DNA of 64,000 nucleotides from Uliginosibacterium sp036017065 (GCF_036017065.1 NZ_JAYXHR010000001.1:62001-126000); one strand, 5' to 3'. Numbered from the stretch's first letter, positions 34,341-43,709 are shown. Translations and numbers: made by a program. The notes: generated from the sequence alone by a model not told the origin.

Positions 34341-36494
34341 ATGACGCAGACACCCCCTCAGCAGCCGGCACCCGGCGGTATCGAGGAAGGCTGGACCACC
34401 CTCCAGGAGGCCTACATCCAGAAGCTGATGGCCACTTACCAGGCCAATCTCTTCTTCCTCCAGAAGAACTTCCCCCGCGTCTTCGAGAAGATCATGGGCC
34501 GGGAGCTGCCCGCTCCCTTCACCGTCGGCCCGAATGCCGAGATGACCATCTACTCCGGCCGCCACCACGGTGACGCCAAGGATCACGTGGAGCTGGGCAA
34601 GATCCTCATGTCGGTCTTCGACAACCCGAAGACCCGCCCGCGCATCGTCGTGGACACCGCTTACCTGAACGACCTGTACAACGTCGCGCCCCACCAGGAC
34701 ATCCCGTACTTCCATACCTATATAGAGAAGGAATACCGCACCGAACTGGTCCAGACCTTCATGGACATGACGGCGGGTGAAGGCGAGCGCCTCACCCTGG
34801 CGGATTTCGGCGACAAGAAGCTGCCCATCGCCATCGTGTTCGGCAGCGGCTACGGCTGGCACCTCGACCGCCTGGTGGACGACTACGAGATGCGCCACCT
34901 GTTCATCGTCGACACCGACATCGCGCGGCTCAACCTGTCGCTGTACCTGGTGGACTACGTGCTGCTGGCGCAGCGCTTCGCGCGCACCGGTTTCCACTTC
35001 TCGATGGCCTGCGACGAAGATCCCGACATCCTGGCCGACCAGTTGCGCCACGTCATCTACAACAACTGGCCGCCGTACTACGTCCAGGGCGCCGGCCTGT
35101 TCTTCAACGACTACGACTCGGAGAAGGTCCGCACCCTGTGGGGCACGCTGCAGCGCGACCTGTGGACGCTGTACCGCGGCTGGGGCTTCCTGGACGACGA
35201 GATTGTCGGCCTGAAGCAGGCCGTGGAAAACGGCGTCGACCACCCGCCGGCCTTCACGCGCGCGCCGCTGGACATGCCGCAGGATTCGGTGGCCGTGGTC
35301 ATCGGTGCCGGGCCGTCGCTCGACACCCTGGTCCCGCTGCTCAAGGCCAACCGCGAGCGCATGGTGGTGTTCAGCTGCGGCAGTGCCGTCACCGCCCTGG
35401 CGCGCGAAGGCATCAAGCCGGACTTCCACGTCGAGATCGAACGCACCCTGCTGACCTGCCGCTTCCTGGAAGACCCGGTCACCAAGGCCTTCATCGCCGA
35501 CGTGCCGATCATCGCGCTGACCATCATGCACCCCGACGTCTTCGAGCTGACCACCACGCCGCTGGTGTTCTTCAAGGAAACCGACCTCGGCACGGCGGTG
35601 GGCGATTTCTTCAACGAGTATCCGCACTTCCGCAGCGGCCCGACCTGCACCAACGGCGGCGTCGGCCTCGCGCTCAAGCTGGGTTTCAGCAAGATCTTCC
35701 TGGCCGGGGTGGACTTCGGCTTCCGCGACGAGAAGCGCCACCACGCCAAGTCGTCCATCTACTACGACGAGGAAGTCGAGATCGACCCCGGTCTCATGAA
35801 GTACGTGGACAACGTGCACGCCGAGCACAAGGAAGACACTGCCCGCACCGTCGAGGCCAACTTCGGCGGCGACATGCTCTCCACCGAGATCTTCATGCAC
35901 TCGCGCGACTCGATGGCCATGACCATCAAGGAGCATCCCGGCCCGCAGGTCTTCAACCTCAACGACGGCGCGCTGATCAAGGGCGCCCAGCCGCTGAAGC
36001 CCGAGGACTTCCACATCGACGCCACGCCCGCCACCAAGCAGGCCACGCTGGCCGCCGTGATGACCGCCTTCACCCAGGACTACAGCCGCGATCCGCTGGA
36101 AAACCTGTCCATGCTGGAGGTGCAGCTCAAGGCCGTGCGCGAGGACCTCACCCGCATCGTCAATGGCGAGTTCCGCGACGATCCCGAGCTGAAGACCAAG
36201 ATGGACGTGGTGGATCGCCTGTACGACATCCACTACTACTTCTTCCAGGCCAAGCACCAGTCCACGCAGATATTTCCGCTGATGCGCGGCTCCATGCTGC
36301 ACATGGGCCGTTTCTTCTACGACTGCGTCAGCCTCTGCGCCACCGACGAGAAGGCCACCGAGTTCGGTCGCTTCGGCTTCGACCTGATGCTGCGTTTCAT
36401 CGATGCGGCGTCGGCCGCGCTGGCGCAGCTCCATGAAGTCGGTGCGGAACGGAAGGAATACAACAAGGGGCGTCAGAAGGTGGCAGTCAATTGA
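34341..36494 (+). CDS. maf: Maf-type flagellin glycosyltransferase (DUF115)
   Basis: This 717-residue motility-associated factor family protein transfers a nonulosonic acid (pseudaminic or legionaminic type) to flagellin Ser/Thr in the cytosol before export. The central DUF115 core (about 310-520) includes VAVVIGAGPSLD, FSCGSAVTALAREGI, GPTCTNGGVGLALKLGF and IFLAGVDFGF. An N-terminal Maf domain precedes it (about 30-300) and a helical tail follows. Its sigma-28 promoter and the nonulosonate genes downstream on the same strand give strong support. It is probably the only transferase for this sugar in the window. Confidence 0.93.
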   Translation: MTQTPPQQPAPGGIEEGWTTLQEAYIQKLMATYQANLFFLQKNFPRVFEKIMGRELPAPFTVGPNAEMTIYSGRHHGDAKDHVELGKILMSVFDNPKTRPRIVVDTAYLNDLYNVAPHQDIPYFHTYIEKEYRTELVQTFMDMTAGEGERLTLADFGDKKLPIAIVFGSGYGWHLDRLVDDYEMRHLFIVDTDIARLNLSLYLVDYVLLAQRFARTGFHFSMACDEDPDILADQLRHVIYNNWPPYYVQGAGLFFNDYDSEKVRTLWGTLQRDLWTLYRGWGFLDDEIVGLKQAVENGVDHPPAFTRAPLDMPQDSVAVVIGAGPSLDTLVPLLKANRERMVVFSCGSAVTALAREGIKPDFHVEIERTLLTCRFLEDPVTKAFIADVPIIALTIMHPDVFELTTTPLVFFKETDLGTAVGDFFNEYPHFRSGPTCTNGGVGLALKLGFSKIFLAGVDFGFRDEKRHHAKSSIYYDEEVEIDPGLMKYVDNVHAEHKEDTARTVEANFGGDMLSTEIFMHSRDSMAMTIKEHPGPQVFNLNDGALIKGAQPLKPEDFHIDATPATKQATLAAVMTAFTQDYSRDPLENLSMLEVQLKAVREDLTRIVNGEFRDDPELKTKMDVVDRLYDIHYYFFQAKHQSTQIFPLMRGSMLHMGRFFYDCVSLCATDEKATEFGRFGFDLMLRFIDAASAALAQLHEVGAERKEYNKGRQKVAVN

Positions 36495-37077
36495 ACGCAG
36501 CTTTCGTGACCGCCGCAGCGATCACCGCCCCGATCACCACCGCCCTCACGCCCCGTCATTCCCGCGAAAGCGGGAATCCAGCGACTTTGTTTTGTGCTCT
36601 TGGTGTTGTGCCGGCTCCCGCCGAAGGGCCGGTGGCTTTACGTTGCGCCGAGCCGGGAGTTCGCCCCGGCGGGCGAGGTACTTTCTTTGTACGGACAAAG
36701 AAAGTACCCAAAGAAAGCCGCCCCGCTTGCGCCGCCGCGCTGAAGCGCGGTGCCCTGCGCTGCTCGACAAGCCGAGCGGCTCCGCAACTCGCCCTCAGTC
36801 TGTCGCTTCGCTCGGCCTTTGGTGCTCAAACATGCTCGCCGTCGCGCTACGCGCGATCCCTCGGCTTGCCTGCGCTGCTCGGCGGCTACAGAGGGGATGG
36901 GGGGGCGTGCCGGATCGCCACGCCTGGGGGCGACGTTCGTTCTGAAAGCAGCCTGCATGGAACATCGGCTTCCGAGCTTCCGCGCTCGCCCGCCTGGATT
37001 CGCTATTCGCGCCATCCCCGCCGTTCCCTGAGCTTGTCGAAGGGCGGAAATTACGGTGCCGCTTGTCGGACTCGAAC
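36495..37077. repeat. Interspersed element copy between maf and legB
   Basis: The gene-free stretch holds one copy of the large intergenic element (36554-36905). It starts with the CGTCATTCCCGCGAAAGCGGG hairpin (shown in part), has the TACTTTCTTTGT/ACAAAGAAAGTA hairpin near 36680-36710 and ends GGCGGCTACAGAGGGGAT. A second short repeat, GTTCCCTGAGCTTGTCGAAG, lies at 37023-37042, directly before legB, and recurs at 47681-47700. Frames read here are artefacts. Confidence 0.8.
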
Positions 37078-38079
37078 ATGACCCGAAAAGTCCTCATCAC
37101 CGGCGCCGACGGCTTCATCGGCTCCCACCTCACCGAAGCCCTGGTGCGCGCCGGCTACGACGTGCGCGCCTTCGTGCTCTACAACTCCTTCAACAGCTGG
37201 GGCTGGCTGGACGAAGCGGCGCCGGACGTGAAGGGCAAATTCGAAGTCTTCGCCGGCGACGTGCGCGACCCGCACGGCGTGCGCACCGCCATGCAGGGCT
37301 GTGACGCCGTGCTGCACCTCGCCGCGCTGATCGCCATTCCCTACAGCTACCACTCGCCGGACACCTACGTCGACACCAACGTCAAGGGCACGCTCAACAT
37401 CGTGCAGGCCGCGCGCGACCTCGGCGTCAGCAAGGTGGTGGTCACCTCCACCAGCGAGGTGTATGGCAGCGCGCGCTTCGTGCCGATCACCGAGGAACAT
37501 CCGCTGCAAGGCCAGTCGCCGTACTCCGCCACCAAGATCGGCGCCGACGCGCTCGCGCTGTCCTTCCACGCCGCCTTCGGCACACCCGTCGCCGTGCTGC
37601 GCCCCTTCAACACCTACGGCCCGCGCCAGAGCGCCCGCGCCGTCATTCCCACCGTCATCACCCAGATCGCCAGCGGCGAGCGCCGCATCAAGCTCGGCGC
37701 GCTGACGCCGACGCGCGACTTCTCGTTCGTCGCCGACACCGCCCGCGGCTTCATCGCCGCGCTGGAATCCGACCAGACCATCGGCACCGTCACCAACACC
37801 GGCAGCGGCTTCGAGATCTCCATCGGCGACACCGCCCGCGCGATTGCGGAGTTGATGGGCGCCGACATAGAGATCGTCACCGACGAACAACGCCTGCGCC
37901 CCGCCGACAGCGAAGTCGAACGCCTCTTCGCCAGCTACGCGAAAGCGGAGGAGCGCATGGGCTGGCGGCCGGAATACGGCGGACTGGAAGGCTTCAAACG
38001 GGGGCTGGGAGAGACGATTGCGTGGTTCACGCAGGCAGGGAACCTGGGGCGGTACAAGGTGGGGCAGTACAACATTTAG
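37078..38079 (+). CDS. legB: LegB-type nucleotide-sugar 4,6-dehydratase
   Basis: This 333-residue extended SDR catalyses the first committed step of legionaminic acid synthesis: conversion of the GlcNAc nucleotide sugar (GDP-linked in Campylobacter) to its 4-keto-6-deoxy form. TGADGFIGSHL binds NAD, TSTSEVYGSA and YSATKIGAD carry the catalytic Ser/Thr-Glu and Tyr-Lys, and YNSFNSWGWLD near the start is characteristic of LegB. The ATG at 37078 is used; a TTG at 37063 in the same frame would add five residues, and neither has a strong ribosome site. A repeat lies directly upstream. Confidence 0.9.
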   Translation: MTRKVLITGADGFIGSHLTEALVRAGYDVRAFVLYNSFNSWGWLDEAAPDVKGKFEVFAGDVRDPHGVRTAMQGCDAVLHLAALIAIPYSYHSPDTYVDTNVKGTLNIVQAARDLGVSKVVVTSTSEVYGSARFVPITEEHPLQGQSPYSATKIGADALALSFHAAFGTPVAVLRPFNTYGPRQSARAVIPTVITQIASGERRIKLGALTPTRDFSFVADTARGFIAALESDQTIGTVTNTGSGFEISIGDTARAIAELMGADIEIVTDEQRLRPADSEVERLFASYAKAEERMGWRPEYGGLEGFKRGLGETIAWFTQAGNLGRYKVGQYNI

Positions 38080-38087
38080 GTTCTGAG

Positions 38088-38585
38088 ATGACAGTAGATG
38101 CTTGGCTCAAAGCAAATGCTTTTGGTTATGCCGACCTGTCCGATGAAGAGACAGAGGCCATCAGAGACTTCTCTCTTTTGTGGAGTTTCTTCGAAGGAAC
38201 GTCTCTAAGAGGAAGTGCCTCCGCGAACAAGATTCAGGCGCTGGTGGATCACTGGGAGGGTTTGGGCTTGTTGGACGCAGCCGACTTCTTGAACGAGCTT
38301 GAGTATTTCCGGAACCGGTATGAAGTCGGTGGTGCGCTGAACGCTAGCTTTGACATGCTGAATCTCCGTCAGCGAGACATGCCGGGACTGGTCTCTGACG
38401 TGATTTCACGCAAACTCGACGCTCCCAATGCCACCGTTGTTTCTCTGCTTATTGTTATCTATCGACTGAGAAACAATCTTTTCCACGGACAAAAATGGGC
38501 CTACGGGATCAAAGGACAACTATCAAATTTTCGTCATGCGATCAGTGTGCTAATGACTGCACTGTCACGGCCCCCATTGCCATGA
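38088..38585 (+). CDS. HEPN-domain-like protein, probable recent insertion
   Basis: This 165-residue helical protein has no family that I can name with certainty. Near the C-terminus, YRLRNNLFHG contains R128-N-x3-H133, the RNxxxH catalytic motif of HEPN ribonucleases. The gene begins 8 nt after the legB stop and its base composition is plainly different: about 50% G+C in its first full line against 65-70% around it, with A/T-rich codons. It lies between legB and legC, which work in sequence, so it looks like an acquired cassette. A toxin, defence or RNase role is an inference from the motif alone. Confidence 0.65.
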   Translation: MTVDAWLKANAFGYADLSDEETEAIRDFSLLWSFFEGTSLRGSASANKIQALVDHWEGLGLLDAADFLNELEYFRNRYEVGGALNASFDMLNLRQRDMPGLVSDVISRKLDAPNATVVSLLIVIYRLRNNLFHGQKWAYGIKGQLSNFRHAISVLMTALSRPPLP

Positions 38586-38610
38586 TCGGCGAAGGTGTTC
38601 ATATCCGCAT

Positions 38611-38984
38611 AGGGAGCAATAGGCATTGCGCCGGATGACGATGACCATACCTGAGTTTGAATTGAAGGAAGCTGATGAACCCAATCCGCGTGCCGTGCGC
38701 ATGGGGCGTGGAACTTTGATCGGAGTTGGCGTTTTCCTTCTGGTTATTGCGGGTGTCTGGGGGCATTTCAATCCCAAGCTGAATGTGGTCTTCACGGCTT
38801 TCCTGTTTGGATGTGGCTTTGGGTTGATTTGGCTAGGCGTTGGATTGCCAGTGAAGCTTGCTGCTCATGTCGGCTTCAACTTGCCTTGGTTCCTGCAATA
38901 GGTGTAGGGCGCAATAGCATTGCGCCGAATGATTGATCGCTGGGCATGCGGCGCAATGCGCTTCGCTTATTGCGCCCTACGGTT
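38611..38984. repeat. Short GCAATA-GCATTGCGCC repeats around a small ORF
   Basis: GCAATAGGCATTGCGCCGGA (near 38616-38635) and GCAATAGCATTGCGCCGAAT (near 38911-38932) are near-identical direct copies. A third, inverted variant with GCGCAATGCG and CTTATTGCGCCCTAC lies at 38951-38982. They bracket the small membrane protein gene and belong to a dispersed palindromic repeat type. Confidence 0.6.
38635..38901 (+). CDS. Small two-helix membrane protein
   Basis: An 88-residue predicted protein with a charged N-terminus (about 5-26) and two hydrophobic helices (about 28-44 and 51-71). No family is recognised. Composition is AT-richer than the neighbours, as for the HEPN-like gene 50 nt upstream, so both probably arrived together. 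The start could be 38635, 38641 or a TTG at 38626, and the ribosome site is unclear. It may be a partner of the HEPN-like protein or an unrelated passenger. Confidence 0.5.
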   Translation: MTMTIPEFELKEADEPNPRAVRMGRGTLIGVGVFLLVIAGVWGHFNPKLNVVFTAFLFGCGFGLIWLGVGLPVKLAAHVGFNLPWFLQ

Positions 38985-39032
38985 TGGTTGGTGACTCAGC
39001 GGACGATTGGCCGCACATAGAAAGCGCTTCTC

Positions 39033-40226
39033 TTGCACACGCCGTTGGATCTCCCCGCACTGATCGAAGCCCTCCGCCGCGTTCTCCCCGAACGCGAGCG
39101 CATTGCCCTGCACGAGCCCGAGTTCGGTCTCGCCGAGCGGCAGGCGCTGCTCGACTGCCTGGATTCCGGCTACGTCTCCAGCATCGGCAAGTACGTCGAT
39201 CGCTTCGAGCAGGAGCTGGCGGCCTACACTGGCGCTTCGCATGTCGTGGCGGTGGTGAACGGCACGGCGGCGCTGCACATCGCCTTGAAGCTGGCGGGCG
39301 TGGAGCAGGGCGATGAGGTGTTGATGCCGGCGCTGAGTTTCGTCGCCACGGCGAACGCGGCGACCTATTGCGGCGCGCGGCCGCACTTCGTGGATAGTGA
39401 GTTCACCTCGTTGGGCCTGGATGCCGCGGCGATGGACGAGCACCTGCGGCATGTCGCAGTGGCGTCGAAGGAAGGCTGGCGTAACCGTGAGACGGGTGCG
39501 CCGCTGGCGGCCATCGTGCCGATGCACACCTTCGGCCATCCGGTGGACCTCGACGCGCTGGTGGCGTTGTCGGAGCGCTGGCACATCCCGCTGGTGGAAG
39601 ACGCGGCGGAGTCGTTAGGCTCTGTCTACAAGGGTCGGCACACCGGCCGCGCGGGACGCATCTCGGCGCTGAGCTTCAACGGCAACAAGATCATCACCAC
39701 GGGCGGTGGGGGGGCGATCCTCACCGAGGACGCGAAGCTGGCGGAGCGCGCCCGCCACATCACCACCACGGCGCGCGTCGGGCGTGGCTGGACGTTCCAG
39801 CATGACGAGGCGGGCTATAACTACCGCATGCCCAACCTGAACGCGGCGCTGGGTTGCGCCCAACTGACGCGCCTGCCGGCTTTCGTGGAGGAGAAGCGGG
39901 CGCTGGCCGCGCGTTACCGCGAGGCCTTGCACGACGTGGCCGGGCTGAAGTTCGTGGCAGAGCCAGCCGACACCTGCAGCAACTACTGGCTGTGCGCCGT
40001 GCTGCTGGACGAAGCGCGTGGCAGTACGGCCAGTGCTTCCTGCGAGCTGCGCGATGCTGTGCTGCAGGCCACCAACGAGCTGGGCATCATGACCCGCCCG
40101 GCCTGGGACCTGCTGCACACCCTGCCGATGTACGCTGACTGCCCGCGCGCAGCGCTGCCGGTGGCCGAGGCGCTGGCCCGCAGGCTCATCAACTTGCCGA
40201 GTTCGCCGCAGTTGGGGCGGGTGTGA
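39033..40226 (+). CDS. legC: LegC-type PLP aminotransferase
   Basis: This 397-residue DegT/DnrJ/EryC1-family enzyme should add the 4-amino group to the keto sugar made by LegB, using PLP and glutamate. The PLP lysine is in LSFNGNKIITTGGGG (about residue 213); NGTAALHIALKLAG and EDAAESLGS are the other cofactor regions. No ATG is present near the start; TTG at 39033 or 39045 must be used. About 950 nt of foreign-looking DNA separate it from legB. Confidence 0.9.
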   Translation: MHTPLDLPALIEALRRVLPERERIALHEPEFGLAERQALLDCLDSGYVSSIGKYVDRFEQELAAYTGASHVVAVVNGTAALHIALKLAGVEQGDEVLMPALSFVATANAATYCGARPHFVDSEFTSLGLDAAAMDEHLRHVAVASKEGWRNRETGAPLAAIVPMHTFGHPVDLDALVALSERWHIPLVEDAAESLGSVYKGRHTGRAGRISALSFNGNKIITTGGGGAILTEDAKLAERARHITTTARVGRGWTFQHDEAGYNYRMPNLNAALGCAQLTRLPAFVEEKRALAARYREALHDVAGLKFVAEPADTCSNYWLCAVLLDEARGSTASASCELRDAVLQATNELGIMTRPAWDLLHTLPMYADCPRAALPVAEALARRLINLPSSPQLGRV

Positions 40227-40628
40227 TGGATGCGCTTGTCGATCCGGGTCGCGTCATTCCTCGCACAGCCGTTGCATACCCGGGACCCCGTAGGATGGGT
40301 TCGGACGAGCTTGCCAAACCCGGCGATAACCCACCGCTGGCTTGCGCTGCTGTGATGAGCGTACGAAAAACGGTGGGTTGCTTCGCGAACCCACCCTACG
40401 CACAGCGTGCAGCAACGATGATCGGCGTAGGTTGGGTTGAGCAACGCGAAGCCCAACAGCGGCTTGCATCGAAGGCTGCTCATTCAGCTTCGAGTGTTGG
40501 GCTTCGCTACGCTCAACCCAACCTACCGCCTTCTGCGATTCGCCGCACTCAATCCAACCGACGGTCTGGCAACTTCGCGCTCCTTCGCCTTTCTTCGCGC
40601 CCTTCGTGGTGAAAGACAGCCTGACACC
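40227..40628. repeat. Two large inverted repeats between legC and legG
   Basis: The spacer holds two facing-arm repeats. GTAGGATGGGTT (from 40290) pairs with AACCCACCCTAC (to 40398). GTAGGTTGGGTTGAGC (from 40427) pairs with GCTCAACCCAACCTAC (to 40527), with GCGAAGCCCAAC/GTTGGGCTTCGC inside. A related half-copy lies at 48199-48230. Dispersed repeats of this kind are known in many proteobacteria. No gene is seen. Confidence 0.7.
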
Positions 40629-41810
40629 ATGACCACCCCCCGCAAGATCGCCGTCGTCACCGCCACCCGCGCCGAGTACGGCCTGTTGTACTGGCTGATG
40701 AAGGCCCTGCAGGCCGACCCGGCCGTGGCCCTGCAGGTCATCGTCAGCGGGGCGCACCTGTCGGATCGTCACGGCCTGACGGTGCAGCAGATCGAGGCGG
40801 ATGGCTTCGACATCGCGGCCCGGGTGGTGATGGACCTGGGTGACGACAGTCCGGCCGGCGTCACGCGCTCGCTGGGGCACGCGACCATCGGTTTCGCGGA
40901 GGCGCTGCAGCGCCTGCAGCCGGACCTGATGGTGATCCTGGGTGACCGCTACGAGCTGCTGGCGGCTGCGCAGGCGGCGCTGCTGGCGCGCGTTCCCGTT
41001 GCCCACATCCACGGTGGCGAGACCACCGAGGGGGCAGTGGACGACGCGGTGCGCCATGCGCTGACCAAGCTGTCGCACCTGCATTTCGTGGCGGCGGAGG
41101 ACTTCCGCCGCCGCGTCATCCAGATGGGCGAGGCGCCTGAGCGGGTGTTCGTGGTGGGGGCGACCGGGCTGGACAACATCGCGCAACTGCCTTTGCTGGG
41201 CGAGGGGGAACTCGCCGCCCAGCTGGATTTCCCTTTGCATGACGCCGCGCAAACCGCCGCGCCGTGCTTTCTGGTCACCTATCACCCGGTGACGCTGGGC
41301 GAGGACTCGGCGGCGGATTGCCGGGCGTTGCTGGCGGCGCTGGAGGGCTTTCCCGGCGCGCGCATCATCCTTACCGGGGCGAATGCCGACCCCGGGCGCG
41401 AGGCGGTGGAGCGTGAGCTGGAGGCTTTCGCTGCGGCCCGACCGGACCGCGTGCTGCTGCGCGCATCGCTGGGCCAGTTGCGTTACCTCAGCGCCATGCG
41501 CTGGGCGGACGTGGTGGTCGGCAATTCCTCCAGCGGCCTGCTGGAAGCGCCTGCCATCGGCACGCCCAGCGTGAACGTGGGCGAGCGCCAGCGGGGCCGG
41601 CCCTGTGCGCCGTCGGTGATTTCCTGCGCCGCGACGACGGAGGCGATCCGCGACGCCGTGACGCAGGCATTGAGCCCGGCCCACCGCGCCATCGCCGCGC
41701 AGCGCGAAACGCCGTACGGCACGCCCGGCGCCGCGCAACGCATCGCGGACGTGCTGCGCATGCAATCCCTGCAAGGCGTCGTGGTCAAACACTTCCACGA
41801 TCTGCCGTGA
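40629..41810 (+). CDS. legG: NeuC-type hydrolysing nucleotide-sugar 2-epimerase (LegG)
   Basis: The protein has 393 residues of the UDP-GlcNAc 2-epimerase fold. It removes the nucleotide and inverts C2 to give the free 2,4-diacetamido-2,4,6-trideoxy-mannose used by LegI. VTATRAEYGLLYWLM at the start, GDRYELLAAAQAAL, HIHGGETTEGAVDDAVRHA and GNSSSGLLEAP are NeuC-family motifs. The ATG at 40629 is preferred because the frame upstream runs through a repeat. Confidence 0.92.
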   Translation: MTTPRKIAVVTATRAEYGLLYWLMKALQADPAVALQVIVSGAHLSDRHGLTVQQIEADGFDIAARVVMDLGDDSPAGVTRSLGHATIGFAEALQRLQPDLMVILGDRYELLAAAQAALLARVPVAHIHGGETTEGAVDDAVRHALTKLSHLHFVAAEDFRRRVIQMGEAPERVFVVGATGLDNIAQLPLLGEGELAAQLDFPLHDAAQTAAPCFLVTYHPVTLGEDSAADCRALLAALEGFPGARIILTGANADPGREAVERELEAFAAARPDRVLLRASLGQLRYLSAMRWADVVVGNSSSGLLEAPAIGTPSVNVGERQRGRPCAPSVISCAATTEAIRDAVTQALSPAHRAIAAQRETPYGTPGAAQRIADVLRMQSLQGVVVKHFHDLP

Positions 41811-41862
41811 ACAAGGGGAGGCGGCTGTTGCACGCCGCGTCCCGACTTCAAAGGTGCGATTC

Positions 41863-43005
41863 ATGAAACATCCCCAGGTCTTTGTCATCGCCGAAGCCGG
41901 CGTCAATCACAACGGCTCGCTGGACATGGCGCGGCGGTTGATCGACCTGGCGGCCGAGGCGGGGGCGGACGCGGTCAAGTTCCAGACCTTCCAGGCCGCG
42001 AAGCTGGTGACGGCTGCGGCCCGCAAGGCCGACTACCAGGTGGTGAACACCGGCGTCGCCGAGGCGGAACGCGCGGGTGAAGCCGGCGGCCAGCTGGCCA
42101 TGCTGAAGAAGCTGGAACTGGACGAGGCCGCCCATGACGCGCTGGTGGCGCATGCCAGGGCGCGTGGCGTGGAGTTCATGTCCACGCCCTTCGACGTGGA
42201 CAGCCTGGATTTCCTGGTGAAGAAGCTGGGTGTCGCCCGCCTGAAGCTGGGCTCCGGCGACCTGACCAATGCCCAGTTGCTGCTGGCGGCGGCGCGCAGC
42301 GGGCTGCCGCTCATCCTGTCCACCGGCATGTCCACGCTGGCCGAGGTGGAGGCCGCGCTGGCGGTGCTGGCCTTCGGCTACAGCGCCGCGCCGGACGCAC
42401 GGCCGGGGACGGACGCCTTCCAGGCAGCCTGGGCCAGCGCTGCCGGGCAGGCCGCACTCGCCGGAAAAGTGACGCTTTTACATTGCACCACCGAGTATCC
42501 GACCCCTTTCGATCAGGTTAACTTGAGAGCCATGGATACCTTGGCCCAAGCCTTTTCCCTGCCGGTCGGCCTGTCCGACCACACGCCCGGCATTTCCGCC
42601 GCGCTGGCGGCGGCGGCGCGCGGGGCCGTGGTGGTGGAAAAACACTTCACGCTGGACAAGTCCCTGCCGGGGCCGGACCACGTCGCCTCGCTGTCGCCGG
42701 ACGAACTGCACGCGCTGGTGCAGGGCCTGCGCGAGGTGCAGCACATCCTGGGTAGCGCCGTAAAGGCGCCGGCCGCGGTGGAGCTGTCCAACCGCGCCGT
42801 GGCGCGTCGCGGCCTGGTGGCGGCGGCGCCGATCCGCAAGGGGGAGTCCTTCACCGAAGCCAACCTGGCCGTGAAGCGTGGCGGTGGCGTGCCGGCCATC
42901 CACTTCTGGGACTGGATCGGCCGTACTGCGACGCGTGCCTATGCCGAGGACGAAGCCATCCGCGACGCCTCGCTCGACCTTCCGCAGCAAAGCGAGCAGG
43001 GATGA
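41863..43005 (+). CDS. legI: Nonulosonic acid synthase, NeuB/LegI type
   Basis: This 380-residue enzyme condenses the six-carbon sugar with phosphoenolpyruvate to form the nine-carbon acid. The NeuB barrel is seen from IAEAGVNHNGSLDMA and DAVKFQTFQA, with TPFDVDSLDFL, KLGSGDLTN and GLSDHTPGI, and ends with the antifreeze-like SAF domain (about 315-365, starting RRGLVAAAPIRKGE). The ATG at 41863 is preferred over a GTG 9 nt earlier. The stop overlaps the next gene by 4 nt (ATGA). Confidence 0.95.
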   Translation: MKHPQVFVIAEAGVNHNGSLDMARRLIDLAAEAGADAVKFQTFQAAKLVTAAARKADYQVVNTGVAEAERAGEAGGQLAMLKKLELDEAAHDALVAHARARGVEFMSTPFDVDSLDFLVKKLGVARLKLGSGDLTNAQLLLAAARSGLPLILSTGMSTLAEVEAALAVLAFGYSAAPDARPGTDAFQAAWASAAGQAALAGKVTLLHCTTEYPTPFDQVNLRAMDTLAQAFSLPVGLSDHTPGISAALAAAARGAVVVEKHFTLDKSLPGPDHVASLSPDELHALVQGLREVQHILGSAVKAPAAVELSNRAVARRGLVAAAPIRKGESFTEANLAVKRGGGVPAIHFWDWIGRTATRAYAEDEAIRDASLDLPQQSEQG

Positions 43006-43658
43006 ACGCCCAGGCAGCCCATCCCGCGCGCGTGGTGATCATCGGTGCCGGTGGTCATGGCCGCGTGTTGCTGGATGCGCTGCGCCAGGCGGCTGCCGTG
43101 GAAGTGCTGGGCTTCTGCGATGCCCACGAACAACTGCATGGCGTCACGCTGCACGGCGTGCCGGTGATCGGCAACGACGAAGACCTGCTGCGCGACTACA
43201 AGCCGGACGACGTGGCGCTGGTGAACGGGCTGGGCTCGGTGGGTGACTCCGGGCCACGCGGCCGCGTGTTCGAGTTGTTCAGGCGCAAGGGCTACCGGTT
43301 TGCCAGCGTCATCCACCCACGGGCCATCGTCGCGGCCGACGTGCGCCTGGGTGAGGGCGTGCAGATCATGGCCGGTGCCATCGTGCAGAGTGGCGCGCAA
43401 CTGGGCGAGAACGTGCTGGTGAACACCGGCGCCATCGTCGATCACGGCTGCCGGCTCGGCGACCACGTGCATGTGGCCAGCGGTGCAGTGCTGTCCGGCG
43501 AGGTGGTGGTGGGCGAGGCCGCTCATGTCGGCACGGGTGCGACCGTTATTCAAGGTATCCAGATCGGCCCGCGTGCGCTGGTGGCAGCGGGCGCGGTGGT
43601 GATCTACGACGTGGGCCGCGACACCAAGGTGGTGGGCGTGCCGGCGCGTGAGCGTTGA
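43002..43658 (+). CDS. PglD/NeuD-family sugar acetyltransferase (LegH candidate)
   Basis: A 218-residue protein with the N-terminal PglD-like sugar-binding half (VVIIGAGGHGRVLLDAL, about 6-90) and a C-terminal left-handed beta-helix of hexapeptide repeats (VNTGAIVDHGCRLGDHVHVA). The His in VDHGC is the usual catalytic base. Such enzymes acetylate the 4-amino group of the nonulosonate precursor (LegH) or O-acetylate the acid (NeuD). A LegH role would complete the pathway between LegC and LegG. It is coupled to legI by a 4-nt overlap. Confidence 0.85.
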   Translation: MNAQAAHPARVVIIGAGGHGRVLLDALRQAAAVEVLGFCDAHEQLHGVTLHGVPVIGNDEDLLRDYKPDDVALVNGLGSVGDSGPRGRVFELFRRKGYRFASVIHPRAIVAADVRLGEGVQIMAGAIVQSGAQLGENVLVNTGAIVDHGCRLGDHVHVASGAVLSGEVVVGEAAHVGTGATVIQGIQIGPRALVAAGAVVIYDVGRDTKVVGVPARER

Positions 43659-43709
43659 ACAGGCCCACGGAATGTTGCAACCGAGCCAACAAGGCCAACA
43701 GGCGGGGCG

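Noticed and set aside
34185..36434. 749-residue open frame opposite maf
   Set aside because: Antisense shadow; the opposite strand has the conserved DUF115 core and a sigma-28 promoter.
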